In this document: one piece after another, positions 24,963-33,985 of the stretch
How the letters are laid out: each line of letters starts with the position of its first letter
Numbering within the stretch: position 1 is the stretch's first letter
Assembly: GCA_012518875.1 (NCBI GenBank)
Contig: JAAYRI010000025.1
Span: 1 to 61,973, forward strand
Reading direction: 5' to 3'
Length of the DNA stretch: 61,973 nucleotides
Source: Peptococcaceae bacterium
GTDB taxonomy: Bacteria; Bacillota; Desulfotomaculia; Desulfotomaculales; Pelotomaculaceae
Notes under the pieces: model-generated
Seen by the model: the letters and a program-made list of their open reading frames with translations, nothing else
What the model was told of the DNA's origin: nothing
Databases searched by the model: none
Made by a program: the position numbers and the translations under genes

Positions 24963-27776
24963 TTAACTTTGTGGTTGATGGTCCCGGCCGTCTTTAAACC
25001 AAGCGTAAATTTTTTTAGCGATAAAATCTACATCCCCTCTCAGGTGCCGTTTAATGGGAAGGGAAACAAGAAATTGCCTACCATAGCTTCTGCTCAGGAG
25101 CCGCCCATCGAGGACAACCACACAGCCGTCGTCTTTGCTGCTCCTAATCAACCGGCCAAACCCCTGTTTAAAACGTATAATAGCCTGGGGTATACTTAAT
25201 AGCCTAAAACCATCCTGGCCCCGACTGGCCAAATCCTCCAGACGAGCCTCAATAATGGGCTGGGCGGGGGAGGAGAAAGGCAACTTAACGATGATCACAC
25301 AGGTCAGGGCCTCACCTGGCACATCTATTCCCTCCCAAAAACTTAGCGAACCAAATAAAGCCAGCCTGCCCCCTGCTTTAAACTCGTCCAACAAACGGGA
25401 CCTACTACCGTCTATGCCATGGCCCAGCAAACAAATATCGTGGGGCTCTAAAAGAGGTTTTAATCGCCTGTAGGCATCACGTAGGATTCTATGTGATGTG
25501 AATAATACCAATGTTCGACCACCGGCGGCTAAAATAAATTTATAAAGAGCGTTTTTGATTTTGTCCAAATAAATATCATCATCCACTGCACCCTGCACAG
25601 GTAGATCACGGTTTATACACAGCATCACCTTGTGATCGTAAGAAAAAGGGGAATCAAAGCTGGCCTTTAATATCCTTTCCTCATTAAGGTATTTAAGCCC
25701 GGTTCGATCTATAATATGGCTAAACCCTCTGTTTACTGTTAACGTTGCAGAAGTGAGGATAACTGTATCCTTATTTTTGAACAAGAGGTCAAATAAAAGA
25801 GTTCCCACATCAATGGGAGCAGCGTTTAAGGCACAATTCCTACCAGCAGTGCGGGCATTGACCTCTATATCTACCCAGTAAACAAACTTCTGATCACTAC
25901 ACTGTAATATAAAACACAGATCCTCTGCCCAGGTCAAGCCGGCCACACTCAAACCGGAAACATCCCGCTGTTCACCCGCCCATGCTTCATCGGTAATTGA
26001 CCAAATCTCCATCAGGGCAGCGCAATCCTTGATTTCATCAGCAAATCTGCGTAATTGTTGGACACATTTTTCACCATTTTCCAGAAGCAGCCCCTGGTTT
26101 TCACCGGCTAAAGGTAACCTGAGAGATATATTGTTATAGGCATATTCTTGGCCTAAATTTACATCACAAAGAGATTCAAAAAATTGTCTAGAACCTTCTA
26201 ACAATTCCAACCTGGTTTCCTGTGCTATCTTGATCAGTTCAAACCATTTAGCGCCATCTGTAGGCGGCGCCTTTTCCGCCAGCTTGGCCAGATCCTTGCC
26301 TACCGACCACAACCACCTGTTAAATGTCTTTCTATTAATTTGTACCCCCAGGTGGGTTGTAGCCGATTCTTCAATGTGATGGGCTTCATCAACGATTAAA
26401 GGCCCAAATGGAGGCAACACTCTGTTATCCGCCTTAATATCAGAAAAAAGCAATGAATGATTTGTGATAATTAAATCGGCATTCTCAGCGTTTTTTCTGG
26501 CTCTGTTAACAAAACAATCCTTTTGGTAGGGGCAGCGCAACCCCAGACAACCGTCAGCCTCCCCGCAAATAGTCAACCAGATTTCATTTTCCATTGGGTT
26601 GGTATTCAATTCTCCCCGATCACCTGTTTCAGTAGTGTTGAGCCACAACAATACCCTGGCAAAAAAGGCTGCTTCATCAGGCTGGTGCGTACCTGTCAAT
26701 ACATTAAACCACCTGCGCAGACAGATGTAATTTTGCCGCCCTTTAACAAGCGCGGCACGAAAAGGTTCCCTGATCATTTTGGTGAGCATGGGTATATCTT
26801 TCAACCATAGCTGTTCCTGCAGGTTAATGGTATGGGTAGCGACCAAAACCCTTTCCTTGTTTTTAATGCTCCATAGTATGGCCGGAATTAAATAAGCAAT
26901 GGTTTTGCCCACCCCCGTCCCGGCTTCCATCAGCAAAAATTTGCCTTCATTCAAGGCCCGGGTAATTTCGCATACCATTGCTTCCTGCTGGGGGCGGTAT
27001 TCATATTCCGGTAGCACATCTGCCACCAGGCCATCTTTTTTTAGCAGTGAAACCACTTCATTTTGGGTCAATACCAGTTTTTCTGCAGGTGGAGCACCTA
27101 TAAACCTGGGGGGCTGGTTACCACTTTTATCATTGGAATGTAGATACGAAGCACGGGCTATTTTCCGATCGGGGAATTTTCTTAAAAATTCTTTTATATA
27201 ATTACTGACAGGAACATTCCATGCAGAACGGGCATCATGAAGCAATCTATTCAACTGAATCAAAACGCCAGGATCCAGGTTGCGTAATTTCCCCAACAGC
27301 ACAAGCATCAGTGTAGCAGTGGCCAGTGCATCCCTAAGAGCCCTATGGCTACCCTCAGAGCTGATATCCAGCCTGGCACAAAGGGATTCCAGGCGGTAAC
27401 CTAAAGCATCGGGCACCAAGAGGCGTGCTAGTTCGATTGTGTCATAATGGGGATTATTAAGAGGAAGCCCATGGGCAGCTGATAGGAAATCAAGATCAAA
27501 ACGAATGTTGTGCCCTACTATGGAGCTATTGCCTATATAATCAACCACATCTTTAATCACTTCAGATATTGGCGGCGTATTAACTAGAACCGCATCATCA
27601 AGACCGGTAAGCCTTTTGATTCTCAGGGGTAGCACCATGCCAGGGTTGACCATGGTATGATACTGATCTACAATCTGACCCTGTTGGATCCTCACCAGGC
27701 CTATTTCTATGATTCTATCCGATATGGGGTTAAGACCTGTGGTTTCCAGGTCACAAACAACATAATTTCTCTCCAT
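24963..27776 (-). CDS. dinG: DinG-family helicase with N-terminal DnaQ-type exonuclease domain
   Basis: A 937-residue DNA repair/replication enzyme. Residues 1-170 form a DEDDh 3'-5' exonuclease (VVCDLETTGLNP, HNIRFDLDFL, HRALRDALAT). The rest is an XPD/DinG superfamily 2 helicase with Walker A AGTGVGKT and DEAH box VDEAHHIEES, and a C-terminal QGFGRLIRS motif VI. Four cysteines between motifs Ia and II (CLRRW and CLGLRCPYQKDC) fit an XPD-type [4Fe-4S] site. The exonuclease fusion is the arrangement known from Bacillus DinG. It appears monocistronic. Confidence 0.9.
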   Translation of the reverse strand: MERNYVVCDLETTGLNPISDRIIEIGLVRIQQGQIVDQYHTMVNPGMVLPLRIKRLTGLDDAVLVNTPPISEVIKDVVDYIGNSSIVGHNIRFDLDFLSAAHGLPLNNPHYDTIELARLLVPDALGYRLESLCARLDISSEGSHRALRDALATATLMLVLLGKLRNLDPGVLIQLNRLLHDARSAWNVPVSNYIKEFLRKFPDRKIARASYLHSNDKSGNQPPRFIGAPPAEKLVLTQNEVVSLLKKDGLVADVLPEYEYRPQQEAMVCEITRALNEGKFLLMEAGTGVGKTIAYLIPAILWSIKNKERVLVATHTINLQEQLWLKDIPMLTKMIREPFRAALVKGRQNYICLRRWFNVLTGTHQPDEAAFFARVLLWLNTTETGDRGELNTNPMENEIWLTICGEADGCLGLRCPYQKDCFVNRARKNAENADLIITNHSLLFSDIKADNRVLPPFGPLIVDEAHHIEESATTHLGVQINRKTFNRWLWSVGKDLAKLAEKAPPTDGAKWFELIKIAQETRLELLEGSRQFFESLCDVNLGQEYAYNNISLRLPLAGENQGLLLENGEKCVQQLRRFADEIKDCAALMEIWSITDEAWAGEQRDVSGLSVAGLTWAEDLCFILQCSDQKFVYWVDIEVNARTAGRNCALNAAPIDVGTLLFDLLFKNKDTVILTSATLTVNRGFSHIIDRTGLKYLNEERILKASFDSPFSYDHKVMLCINRDLPVQGAVDDDIYLDKIKNALYKFILAAGGRTLVLFTSHRILRDAYRRLKPLLEPHDICLLGHGIDGSRSRLLDEFKAGGRLALFGSLSFWEGIDVPGEALTCVIIVKLPFSSPAQPIIEARLEDLASRGQDGFRLLSIPQAIIRFKQGFGRLIRSSKDDGCVVVLDGRLLSRSYGRQFLVSLPIKRHLRGDVDFIAKKIYAWFKDGRDHQPQS

Positions 27777-27805
27777 TTTTATAGCCCCGCATGCAAAATA
27801 TAGGT

Positions 27806-27828
27806 AAAACCCCGGCGCGAGCCGGGGT
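27806..27828 (-). terminator. Intrinsic terminator of the cyclophilin gene
   Basis: CCCCGGC/GCCGGGG stem (27810-27816 with 27821-27827), GCGA loop and a T run on the reverse strand. A second hairpin, AACCCC/GGGGTT, at 27852-27872 lies closer to the stop codon. Confidence 0.8.
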
Positions 27829-27886
27829 GATTTTGGAACATCCCAGATAGAAACCCCAACCCTTATGGGGTTAGAAATATCACGTT

Positions 27887-28315
27887 TTACTCCTCATCCG
27901 TAGCAATGACTTTGATCATTTTGTCACCCTGTTTGATCTTGTCCACCACTTCCATTCCCTTGGTAACCCGGCCGAAAACGGTATGTACACCGTCCAGATG
28001 GGGAAAGGCATCATAACAGATAAAAAACTGGCTGCCTCCTGTGTCCTTGCCGGCATGAGCCATGGAAAGTGAGCCGCGCAGGTGTTTGTTGGGGTTTATT
28101 TCACATTTTATTTTATAACCTGGACCACCTGTCCCGCGACCTTCCGGACATCCACCCTGGGCCACAAATCCAGGTATCACTCTGTGAAAGATGAGACCGT
28201 CATAGAATCCTTTGTTAATTAAAGATATGAAATTGTTCACTGTGTTTGGTGCGTCCTGTGCAAATAGTTCGATTTCAACAGTTCCTCTTTCTGTCTCTAT
28301 TACTGCCTTTTTCAA
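27887..28315 (-). CDS. Peptidyl-prolyl cis-trans isomerase, cyclophilin type
   Basis: A 142-residue cytoplasmic cyclophilin that speeds prolyl isomerisation in protein folding. Catalytic positions are conserved: [13 protein letters not shown] (catalytic Arg and Gln), SMAHAG, GSQFFI and [10 protein letters not shown]; the last has His where human cyclophilin A has Trp. There is no signal peptide. It follows the UPF0173 hydrolase gene by 16 bases on the same strand and ends before two hairpins, so the two genes are probably co-transcribed. Confidence 0.93.
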   Translation of the reverse strand: MKKAVIETERGTVEIELFAQDAPNTVNNFISLINKGFYDGLIFHRVIPGFVAQGGCPEGRGTGGPGYKIKCEINPNKHLRGSLSMAHAGKDTGGSQFFICYDAFPHLDGVHTVFGRVTKGMEVVDKIKQGDKMIKVIATDEE

Positions 28316-28331
28316 AAAAACACCCCATCTT

Positions 28332-29018
28332 TTATATTTCCAAGCTTTCGCCCGGATTCATAACTGCCACCTTACTTTTGGTATCCTTTTCCACATCTAA
28401 TTTGAATTTATAGGGGTCCTGTTCGATAAGGGGAAAGGTGTTATAATGCATAGGTATAACCAAACCCGGCTTGAGCATTTTTACCGCCTCGAGGGCATCC
28501 TCCGGACCCATTGTGTAATTATCCCCGATGGGGATCATGGCTATATCAATCTTGTTCAGCCTACCGATTAGCTCCATATCCCCAAATAGACCGGTATCGC
28601 CACTATGGTAAATGGTTTGGCCGTCTAAATTGAAGACAAAACCACAGGGTGTCCCCAGGTATTCCAGTGGGCTTTTTTCACCATATCCCGAACCATGCCA
28701 GGCCGGTGTCAGCTTAATTTTTACGCCGTCAAAAATATGGCTACCGCCTATATGCATACCATGGGCATCCACCCCTTTGCTCGAGCAAAAAACAGCCAGT
28801 TCATGAACGGAAACGACTGTTCCCCCCGACTGTTTGGCGATTGAAAGTGTATCACCAAAATGATCCCCATGTCCATGGCTAACCATAATCAAGTCAGCAT
28901 TTATATCTTCTGGTTTATGTTTTGCTGTCGAGTTACCTGTCAAAAAAGGGTCAATAACTATCCTTTTACTTCCTTCAATTAAAAAACCAGCGTGACCTAA
29001 AAATATTATTTTCACCAC
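28332..29018 (-). CDS. UPF0173 metal-dependent hydrolase
   Basis: A 228-residue metallo-beta-lactamase-fold protein of the UPF0173/UlaG-like group. Metal ligands are visible in [11 protein letters not shown] (HxHxDH), in [10 protein letters not shown] and in PMHYNTFP. The start [16 protein letters not shown] is typical. The substrate of this family is generally not known. It is cytoplasmic, upstream of and close to the cyclophilin gene. Confidence 0.88.
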   Translation of the reverse strand: MVKIIFLGHAGFLIEGSKRIVIDPFLTGNSTAKHKPEDINADLIMVSHGHGDHFGDTLSIAKQSGGTVVSVHELAVFCSSKGVDAHGMHIGGSHIFDGVKIKLTPAWHGSGYGEKSPLEYLGTPCGFVFNLDGQTIYHSGDTGLFGDMELIGRLNKIDIAMIPIGDNYTMGPEDALEAVKMLKPGLVIPMHYNTFPLIEQDPYKFKLDVEKDTKSKVAVMNPGESLEI

Positions 29019-29109
29019 TTCATCTCCCCTCTATATTTTCATATAGTCTATTATCTCTAAATTATACCCAATAATTATTTACATTTCACTTCTTTTCCAT
29101 GGATACTTA

Positions 29110-29143
29110 ATAAAACAAAAATTGCGCCACTGGAGACGCAATT
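29110..29143 (-). terminator. Intrinsic terminator of meaB
   Basis: AATTGCG/CGCAATT stem on the reverse strand with a ten-base loop, followed by TTTGTTTTATT. Confidence 0.7.
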
Positions 29144-29167
29144 AGAAAACATCAAAACTGCAGTAAA

Positions 29168-30127
29168 CTATACCTTTTTTAAATCTTCAATAACCCAATT
29201 AATAATACTTTCTGAAGCAGTGTAGGGATCAACCTCCCGCTCTGCCACCTTCTCCAGCAGGTCGTGTACCCGGCCCGGCCTCTCTACCTCTTTCCGAACC
29301 AGCTCCTGCCACTGATGGTTTACTATATCTAGTGTTTCACTTTTGGTCCTTTCCCTACGCCTTTCGCTAAATAATCCTTTTTCATTGAGATAGTTGCGGT
29401 GGGTTTCTATAGCCTCAAGAAGTTCAGCTATTCCTTCACCTTTGTTCAAGTTGGATGTTGGTTTGACTGGTGGCCGCCACTTTATATGGTCGTCCTGCAT
29501 GTCCAGCATTAAATTTACCTCTAATATAAGAGTGTCTGTACCGGGCATGTCGCATTTATTTATGGCAAAAATATCGGCTATCTCCATTATTCCTGCCTTC
29601 ATGGATTGAATACTGTCACCCGCACCAGGGGTCAGTACCACCACAGTAGTATCGGCAATGTACATGATATCGAGCTCAGATTGGCCCACACCCACTGTCT
29701 CAATAATTACCCAATCCACCCCAAAGGCATCCATTACCTTAACTGCCTCTTTTGTGGTTTTGGCCAAACCCCCGAGGCTGCCCCTGGTGGCCATACTGCG
29801 GACAAAAACCCCATCATCCATAGCATGTTCATTCATACGGATACGGTCTCCAAGAAAAGCGCCACCGGAGAAGGGGCTTGATGGGTCAACTGCAATCACC
29901 CCTACTGTTTGATTGCGCTTTCTAATCTCACGTACCACGCTGTCAACAAGCGAGCTCTTTCCCGCACCGGGTGAACCAGTCAAACCTAGTATATAGGCCC
30001 GCCCCGTATGTGGATGTAACTTGCGCAGAACATCCTCCTTTCCCGGTAGACTATCCTCTACCAATGAAATGAGTCTGGCCAACATCCGGTGCTCCCCGTC
30101 CCAAAAACCTTGTGGTATTTCCGCCAA
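29168..30127 (-). CDS. meaB: MeaB/ArgK-type G3E GTPase (methylmalonyl-CoA mutase chaperone)
   Basis: A 319-residue GTPase that protects and reloads adenosylcobalamin-dependent mutases. Motifs are Walker A GSPGAGKSS (about residue 50), DPSSPFSGGAFLGDR, VETVGVGQSE-type switch (here IIETVGVGQSE), and NKCD for guanine recognition. The C-terminal dimerisation helix region is present. The start is TTG at 30127, preceded by GGGGGGTG. No mutase or cobalamin gene lies beside it, so its partner must be encoded elsewhere; propionate or branched-chain metabolism is likely. Confidence 0.9.
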   Translation of the reverse strand: MAEIPQGFWDGEHRMLARLISLVEDSLPGKEDVLRKLHPHTGRAYILGLTGSPGAGKSSLVDSVVREIRKRNQTVGVIAVDPSSPFSGGAFLGDRIRMNEHAMDDGVFVRSMATRGSLGGLAKTTKEAVKVMDAFGVDWVIIETVGVGQSELDIMYIADTTVVVLTPGAGDSIQSMKAGIMEIADIFAINKCDMPGTDTLILEVNLMLDMQDDHIKWRPPVKPTSNLNKGEGIAELLEAIETHRNYLNEKGLFSERRRERTKSETLDIVNHQWQELVRKEVERPGRVHDLLEKVAEREVDPYTASESIINWVIEDLKKV

Positions 30128-30305
30128 AAATACACCCCCCAGAACAAATAATTATAACGCACTCTCCAAAAAATTAAAACAAGAGGTCTTTTTTATATAT
30201 CTTCTTCATAAAACATTATTTTCCTCTATAGTAAATTGGCTTTTGCTAATAAAAGACATAAATTAAAAGGCGTTATAGCTGTAAAGGGCTGCAAAATTGG
30301 ATTTA

Positions 30306-31226
30306 TTATTTTAATTCTGCCAAATGTTTTTCAACGGCAAAAGCAGCTGTAGCACCATCTGCAACAGCAGTTACTACCTGGCGGAGCAGCTTTTGGCGAA
30401 CATCACCGGCAGCAAAAACACCCTTTAATGTGGTTTGCATATTTTCATCCGTCACTACATAACCCTTCCCATCTATTTTAACCAGATCCTGCAGCAAAAG
30501 CGAATTGGGTTTGTTGCCCACATAGATAAACACGCCATCGACTTTTAATGTTTTTTTGCTGCCATCACGTACATCCCTTACCCTAATCCCTTCAACCAAT
30601 TTCCGGCCCAGTATTTCATCTGCCACACTATGCCAGACAAATTCAATTTTTTGGTTTTCAAAGGCTCTCTGCTGTAATATTTTTATCGCCCGCAGTTCAC
30701 CTCTGCGGTGAATCACAAAAACCTTTTCTGCAAATCTGGTCAAAAAAATAGCCTCTTCTACAGCCGCATCACCACCACCAATAACTGCCACACTCTTGCC
30801 TCTATAAAAGGGCCCGTCACAGGTGGCACAGTATGAAACCCCACGGCCGATAAGTTCTTTTTCCCCTTCTACACCCAGCATCTGAGGCTGTACCCCTGAA
30901 GCCAATATCACTGCCCGGGTGATGATTTCCCCGCTATCGGTCCTTAAGTGAAATTCCCGATCACCGGTTTCTATTTTTTCTACATGGGCCGACATAATTT
31001 GACAACCGAAACGCTTCGCTTGTTTTTCCATTTGGATCATCAAATCCGGCCCGCTTACACCCTCACTGAAACCAGGGTAGTTTTCGATCAAATTGGTGCT
31101 GATCACTAGACCACCAGGAACACCACGCTCAAGTATAACTGTATCAATGGATGCCCTGGATGCGTATATCCCCGCGGTAAGCCCTGCCGGCCCACCGCCA
31201 ATGATTACTAGATCTCTTTTATCCAT
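30306..31226 (-). CDS. trxB: Thioredoxin reductase
   Basis: A 306-residue FAD-dependent disulfide reductase. The FAD motif is GGGPAGLTAGIYASRA near the N-terminus, the redox-active pair is CATC (SYCATCDGPFY), the nucleotide motif is GGGDAAVEEA, and the C-terminal FAD site is GVFAAGDVR. The start at 31226 is preferred because GGAGG lies eight bases upstream; the earlier TTG overlaps it. No thioredoxin gene is adjacent. Specificity for NADPH against ferredoxin cannot be decided by eye. Confidence 0.92.
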   Translation of the reverse strand: MDKRDLVIIGGGPAGLTAGIYASRASIDTVILERGVPGGLVISTNLIENYPGFSEGVSGPDLMIQMEKQAKRFGCQIMSAHVEKIETGDREFHLRTDSGEIITRAVILASGVQPQMLGVEGEKELIGRGVSYCATCDGPFYRGKSVAVIGGGDAAVEEAIFLTRFAEKVFVIHRRGELRAIKILQQRAFENQKIEFVWHSVADEILGRKLVEGIRVRDVRDGSKKTLKVDGVFIYVGNKPNSLLLQDLVKIDGKGYVVTDENMQTTLKGVFAAGDVRQKLLRQVVTAVADGATAAFAVEKHLAELK

Positions 31227-31342
31227 ATTTTCACCCTCCGACAAATATGTCCTTCAGTTATTATTGCATTCTTCCCTTACTATTATTAACCAGGAAAACG
31301 AAATGTTTTACCCTTACCCTTTGGCAGCATTTAGCCGATAAT

Positions 31343-31387
31343 AAAAAAAGTCCCTTAAGCAGATTTTAACAAATCATGAAGGGCTAG
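31343..31387 (-). terminator. Probable terminator after tRNA-Gln
   Basis: CCCTT/AAGGG stem (31379-31383 with 31352-31356), extended by AG/CT across a one-base bulge, with a long loop and seven T residues on the reverse strand. It lies between tRNA-Gln and trxB. Confidence 0.5.
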
Positions 31388-31462
31388 AACCTACAGCAAC
31401 TACAACCAGTGATGCCATTGCTCCATCTAGTTGATAATACCATAACTTAACATATATTAATC

Positions 31463-31538
31463 TGGCTGGGGCGGCTGGATTCGAACCAACGAAATGCCGG
31501 AGTCAGAGTCCGGTGCCTTACCACTTGGCGACGCCCCA
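31463..31538 (-). tRNA. tRNA-Gln (CTG anticodon)
   Basis: A 76-base cloverleaf on the reverse strand with acceptor TGGGGCG/CGCCCCA, discriminator G and encoded CCA. The anticodon stem CCGGA/TCCGG encloses CTCTGAC with anticodon CTG (31504-31506). It lies 62 bases after adk and may share its transcript. Confidence 0.95.
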
Positions 31539-31600
31539 GTATTAACACCTTATGATATAGCGCTACATCTACCTATCAGTGTGCATGGGACTACAAATAT

Positions 31601-32245
31601 TTAAGCACATATATTTTTCAGTATATCTTCCATAACCTTATTAATATCTTGATCCCCATCAATATTCAACAAAAGCCCTTTTGCCCTATAATAACCGATC
31701 AAGGGGTTGGCGTTTGCTTCATATATATAAAGGCGGTTATTAACTGCAGTTTCGTTATCATCACTGCGCTGATATAGTTCACCACCGCAATTGTCACAGA
31801 TCCCCTCTGTTTGCGGTTTCTTAAACATTATATGGAAGCTAGCTCCACAAGAACGACAAATGCGACGTCCTGTGGTTCGTTCTACCAATTTTTCATGGGG
31901 CACCACAATGTTAATAACAGCATTAAGACTGAGCCCAGCCTCCTTCAGCATTTCATCAAGCTCTTCTGCTTGAACAACATTACGAGGAAACCCGTCCAGC
32001 AAAAAACCGCGCACACTATCAGGCTGGTAGATTCTCTCTTTCACCATACCTACAACCACATAATCGGGCACCAGCTCGCCTTTGTCCATATATTCCTTGG
32101 CTTTTAACCCCATTTCAGTACCTTTTTTAATCGCAGACCTGAACATGTCACCTGTTGAGATATGTACTATACCCAATTTTTTTACGAGCGCTTCAGCCTG
32201 GGTCCCTTTTCCCGCCCCGGGGGGGCCCATAATTAAAAAATTCAC
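31601..32245 (-). CDS. adk: Adenylate kinase (zinc-containing long form)
   Basis: A 214-residue enzyme that interconverts ATP, AMP and ADP. The P-loop is [10 protein letters not shown] at residues 7-16, the AMP site is STGDMFR, and DGFPRN follows. The LID domain has four cysteines, C130, C133, C150 and C153, that hold structural zinc as in Gram-positive adenylate kinases. The start is GTG with GAGGG seven bases upstream. The gene stands alone between two tRNA genes and not in a ribosomal-protein operon, where adk is usual in Firmicutes. Confidence 0.95.
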   Translation of the reverse strand: MNFLIMGPPGAGKGTQAEALVKKLGIVHISTGDMFRSAIKKGTEMGLKAKEYMDKGELVPDYVVVGMVKERIYQPDSVRGFLLDGFPRNVVQAEELDEMLKEAGLSLNAVINIVVPHEKLVERTTGRRICRSCGASFHIMFKKPQTEGICDNCGGELYQRSDDNETAVNNRLYIYEANANPLIGYYRAKGLLLNIDGDQDINKVMEDILKNICA

Positions 32246-32296
32246 TAGCCATCCCTCACAAAATATTTTGATTGTTCTGTAAAACTAAACTAGTTT

Positions 32297-32305
32297 ATTA
32301 TAACA
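32297..32305 (-). promoter_or_regulatory. Extended -10 promoter of adk
   Basis: TGTTATAAT on the reverse strand, an extended -10 element about 50 bases before the GTG start; no good -35 was seen. Confidence 0.45.
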
Positions 32306-32388
32306 TGTAAACATTTTCTCTAACAGTAAAAGGGGAACATCTTGTCAAAAAAAAGCAACATACAGGCAATTTTTTTACATTGCCCACG

Positions 32389-32431
32389 GGCTTTAAAAAA
32401 ACCCGCGGCACATAGAATGTCCCCGCAGGTA
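32389..32431 (-). terminator. Intrinsic terminator of tRNA-Pro(CGG)
   Basis: An imperfect GC-rich stem (GCGG/CCGC plus ACAT/ATGT) followed by seven T residues on the reverse strand, 14 bases after the tRNA. Confidence 0.7.
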
Positions 32432-32444
32432 GTATTGGTATCAA

Positions 32445-32521
32445 TGGTCGGGGCAACACGACTTGAACGTGCGACCTCACGGTCCCGAACCGTGCGCTCT
32501 ACCAAACTGAGCTATGCCCCG
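32445..32521 (-). tRNA. tRNA-Pro (CGG anticodon)
   Basis: A 77-base cloverleaf on the reverse strand with acceptor CGGGGCA/TGCCCCG, discriminator A and encoded CCA. The anticodon stem CACGG/CCGTG encloses TTCGGGA with anticodon CGG (32485-32487). Confidence 0.96.
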
Positions 32522-32545
32522 CCAGACATATATAACGCAAAAATA

Positions 32546-32574
32546 ATTTTGTCATAGTCCAATGAAAAAGTCAA
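32546..32574 (-). promoter_or_regulatory. Promoter of tRNA-Pro(CGG)
   Basis: Reverse-strand TTGACT (32569-32574), 17-base spacer and CAAAAT (32546-32551); the -10 is weak but the spacing is ideal. Confidence 0.55.
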
Positions 32575-32664
32575 GCATTTAAAGCAGTGGGTGTACTTTT
32601 AAAGGTTTAAACTAAAAAATGTCGAATGCATATTGTTATTATCGGCATTAAAGGGGGAAATAGC

Positions 32665-32880
32665 TTGCCTGTATCTCAATCTAGTACCACCTCAAGCGTA
32701 TTTCTTGTTTTGTATATTATTATCTCATGTAGCGCTGTAATTTGGGTCTATCTGGACACACGCAGAAAAGGCCGGCCTTTATCTGAAACTATAGGCTGGG
32801 CTATCTTTATGACGCCACCCTTATTCCCAATTGCTATTGTGACATACCTCTTTTTTCGTAAAAAAAATTTTTTTGACTAG
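32665..32880 (+). CDS. Small two-helix membrane protein
   Basis: A 71-residue unknown protein with two hydrophobic segments (VFLVLYIIISCSAVIWVYL and AIFMTPPLFPIAIVTYLFF) separated by a basic loop DTRRKGRP, and ending in a basic, aromatic tail. The TTG at 32665 is preferred because GGGGGA stands six bases upstream; the ATG at 32626 lies before that site and has none of its own. It is divergent from tRNA-Pro. The 243 bases after it hold no recognised gene. Confidence 0.55.
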   Translation: MPVSQSSTTSSVFLVLYIIISCSAVIWVYLDTRRKGRPLSETIGWAIFMTPPLFPIAIVTYLFFRKKNFFD

Positions 32881-33123
32881 GTAATAGAATTAATGTTATA
32901 CCGACCCTGCCCCGTCTCTAGAAAAACCACCATCAGTGACAATATCAATCCCGGATAACCTTTCCAACCCCTTTGCATATCATATTCAAAATGGTGTATA
33001 TTGTCAGGCTGCCGGAATATAATAATTTTAATTAAGATCCTTCCAACACCGGCAGCTATGATGTCGGACCCGGATATGTTATGATAAAAATGGAAACAAT
33101 ATTAAACAAGTAGGTGCCATGAC

Positions 33124-33972
33124 TTGCAAACTATAGCTCTGGTTGGGCCAAGCGGCACTGGCAAAAGCCATCGGGCAGCAGGCATTGCCCATCAGCTTGG
33201 AGCCCAGGCAATAATTGATGATGGTCTTTTAATTCAGGGAAACCGCATTCTGGCAGGCTCGTCAGCCAAACGACAGCCAACCAGGATAGGGGCAATCAAA
33301 TCGGCCATCTTCTTGGAAGAGGATAAGGTTAATGAAATAAAAAAAGCTATCTCAGAACTAGCCCCGGTAAAAATATTGATCCTGGGCACATCCAAAGAAA
33401 TGGTTCTAAAAATAGCCTCACGGCTTGGATTGCCCCAGCCATCTAAATTTTTAAACATTGAAGATGTGGCCAGTGAAAAGGAAATCAGGAAGGCGAAGTA
33501 TATCCGGACACATTTTAGCAAACATGTTATACCGGCTCCTACACTGGAGGTTAAGAAAAGCTTCCCGGGTACACTTGTTGACCCATTACAAGTGTTTTTA
33601 AAAAAAAGAGGCACCTCAGGGAAAAAAGACTGGCTGGAACAATCAATTATTCGTCCTACATTTACCTTTCACGGTAAATTGTCCATATCTAACCACGCCC
33701 TTGAAGCTATTGCCGGCTATGCTGCCGGGTCGATTGATGGCGTAAACCAGCCGGGAAAAATAAATATCCATGTTGTGCAAGAGGGTATTGTAACAATTGA
33801 TATTGCACCTGTACTGACCTATGGTTATCCTTTACACATAATAGCTGCTGAAATTCAAAAAAGAATCATAGTTGCTGTGGAGGAGATGACCGGGCTGCAG
33901 GTGCAAATGGTTAATGTTCAGGTAAAAGGGCTAAGCCTCGATAAAAAATTCGTTTCTAAGGCGACCGTTTAA
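33124..33972 (+). CDS. P-loop NTPase fused to an Asp23/Gls24-family domain
   Basis: A 282-residue two-domain protein. Residues 1-140 form a P-loop domain with Walker A GPSGTGKS at 8-15, but no clear Walker B Asp pair is visible. Residues from about 180 to 275 are an Asp23/YloU domain (GKLSISNHALEAIAGYAAGS, then YGYPLHIIAAEIQKRI and EEMTGLQVQMVNVQV). Asp23-family proteins are envelope-stress or lipid-associated scaffolds in Firmicutes. The fusion suggests nucleotide-controlled membrane or spore envelope assembly. The TTG start at 33124 has AGGTG eight bases upstream; the nearby ATG at 33119 is out of frame. Confidence 0.75.
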   Translation: MQTIALVGPSGTGKSHRAAGIAHQLGAQAIIDDGLLIQGNRILAGSSAKRQPTRIGAIKSAIFLEEDKVNEIKKAISELAPVKILILGTSKEMVLKIASRLGLPQPSKFLNIEDVASEKEIRKAKYIRTHFSKHVIPAPTLEVKKSFPGTLVDPLQVFLKKRGTSGKKDWLEQSIIRPTFTFHGKLSISNHALEAIAGYAAGSIDGVNQPGKINIHVVQEGIVTIDIAPVLTYGYPLHIIAAEIQKRIIVAVEEMTGLQVQMVNVQVKGLSLDKKFVSKATV

Positions 33973-33985
33973 GTTGCCTTTTTTT
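33958..33985 (+). terminator. Intrinsic terminator overlapping the end of the NTPase-Asp23 gene
   Basis: AAGGCGAC (33958-33965) pairs with GTTGCCTT (33973-33980) including one G-U pair, followed by TTTTT. The stop codon lies in the loop. Confidence 0.75.
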
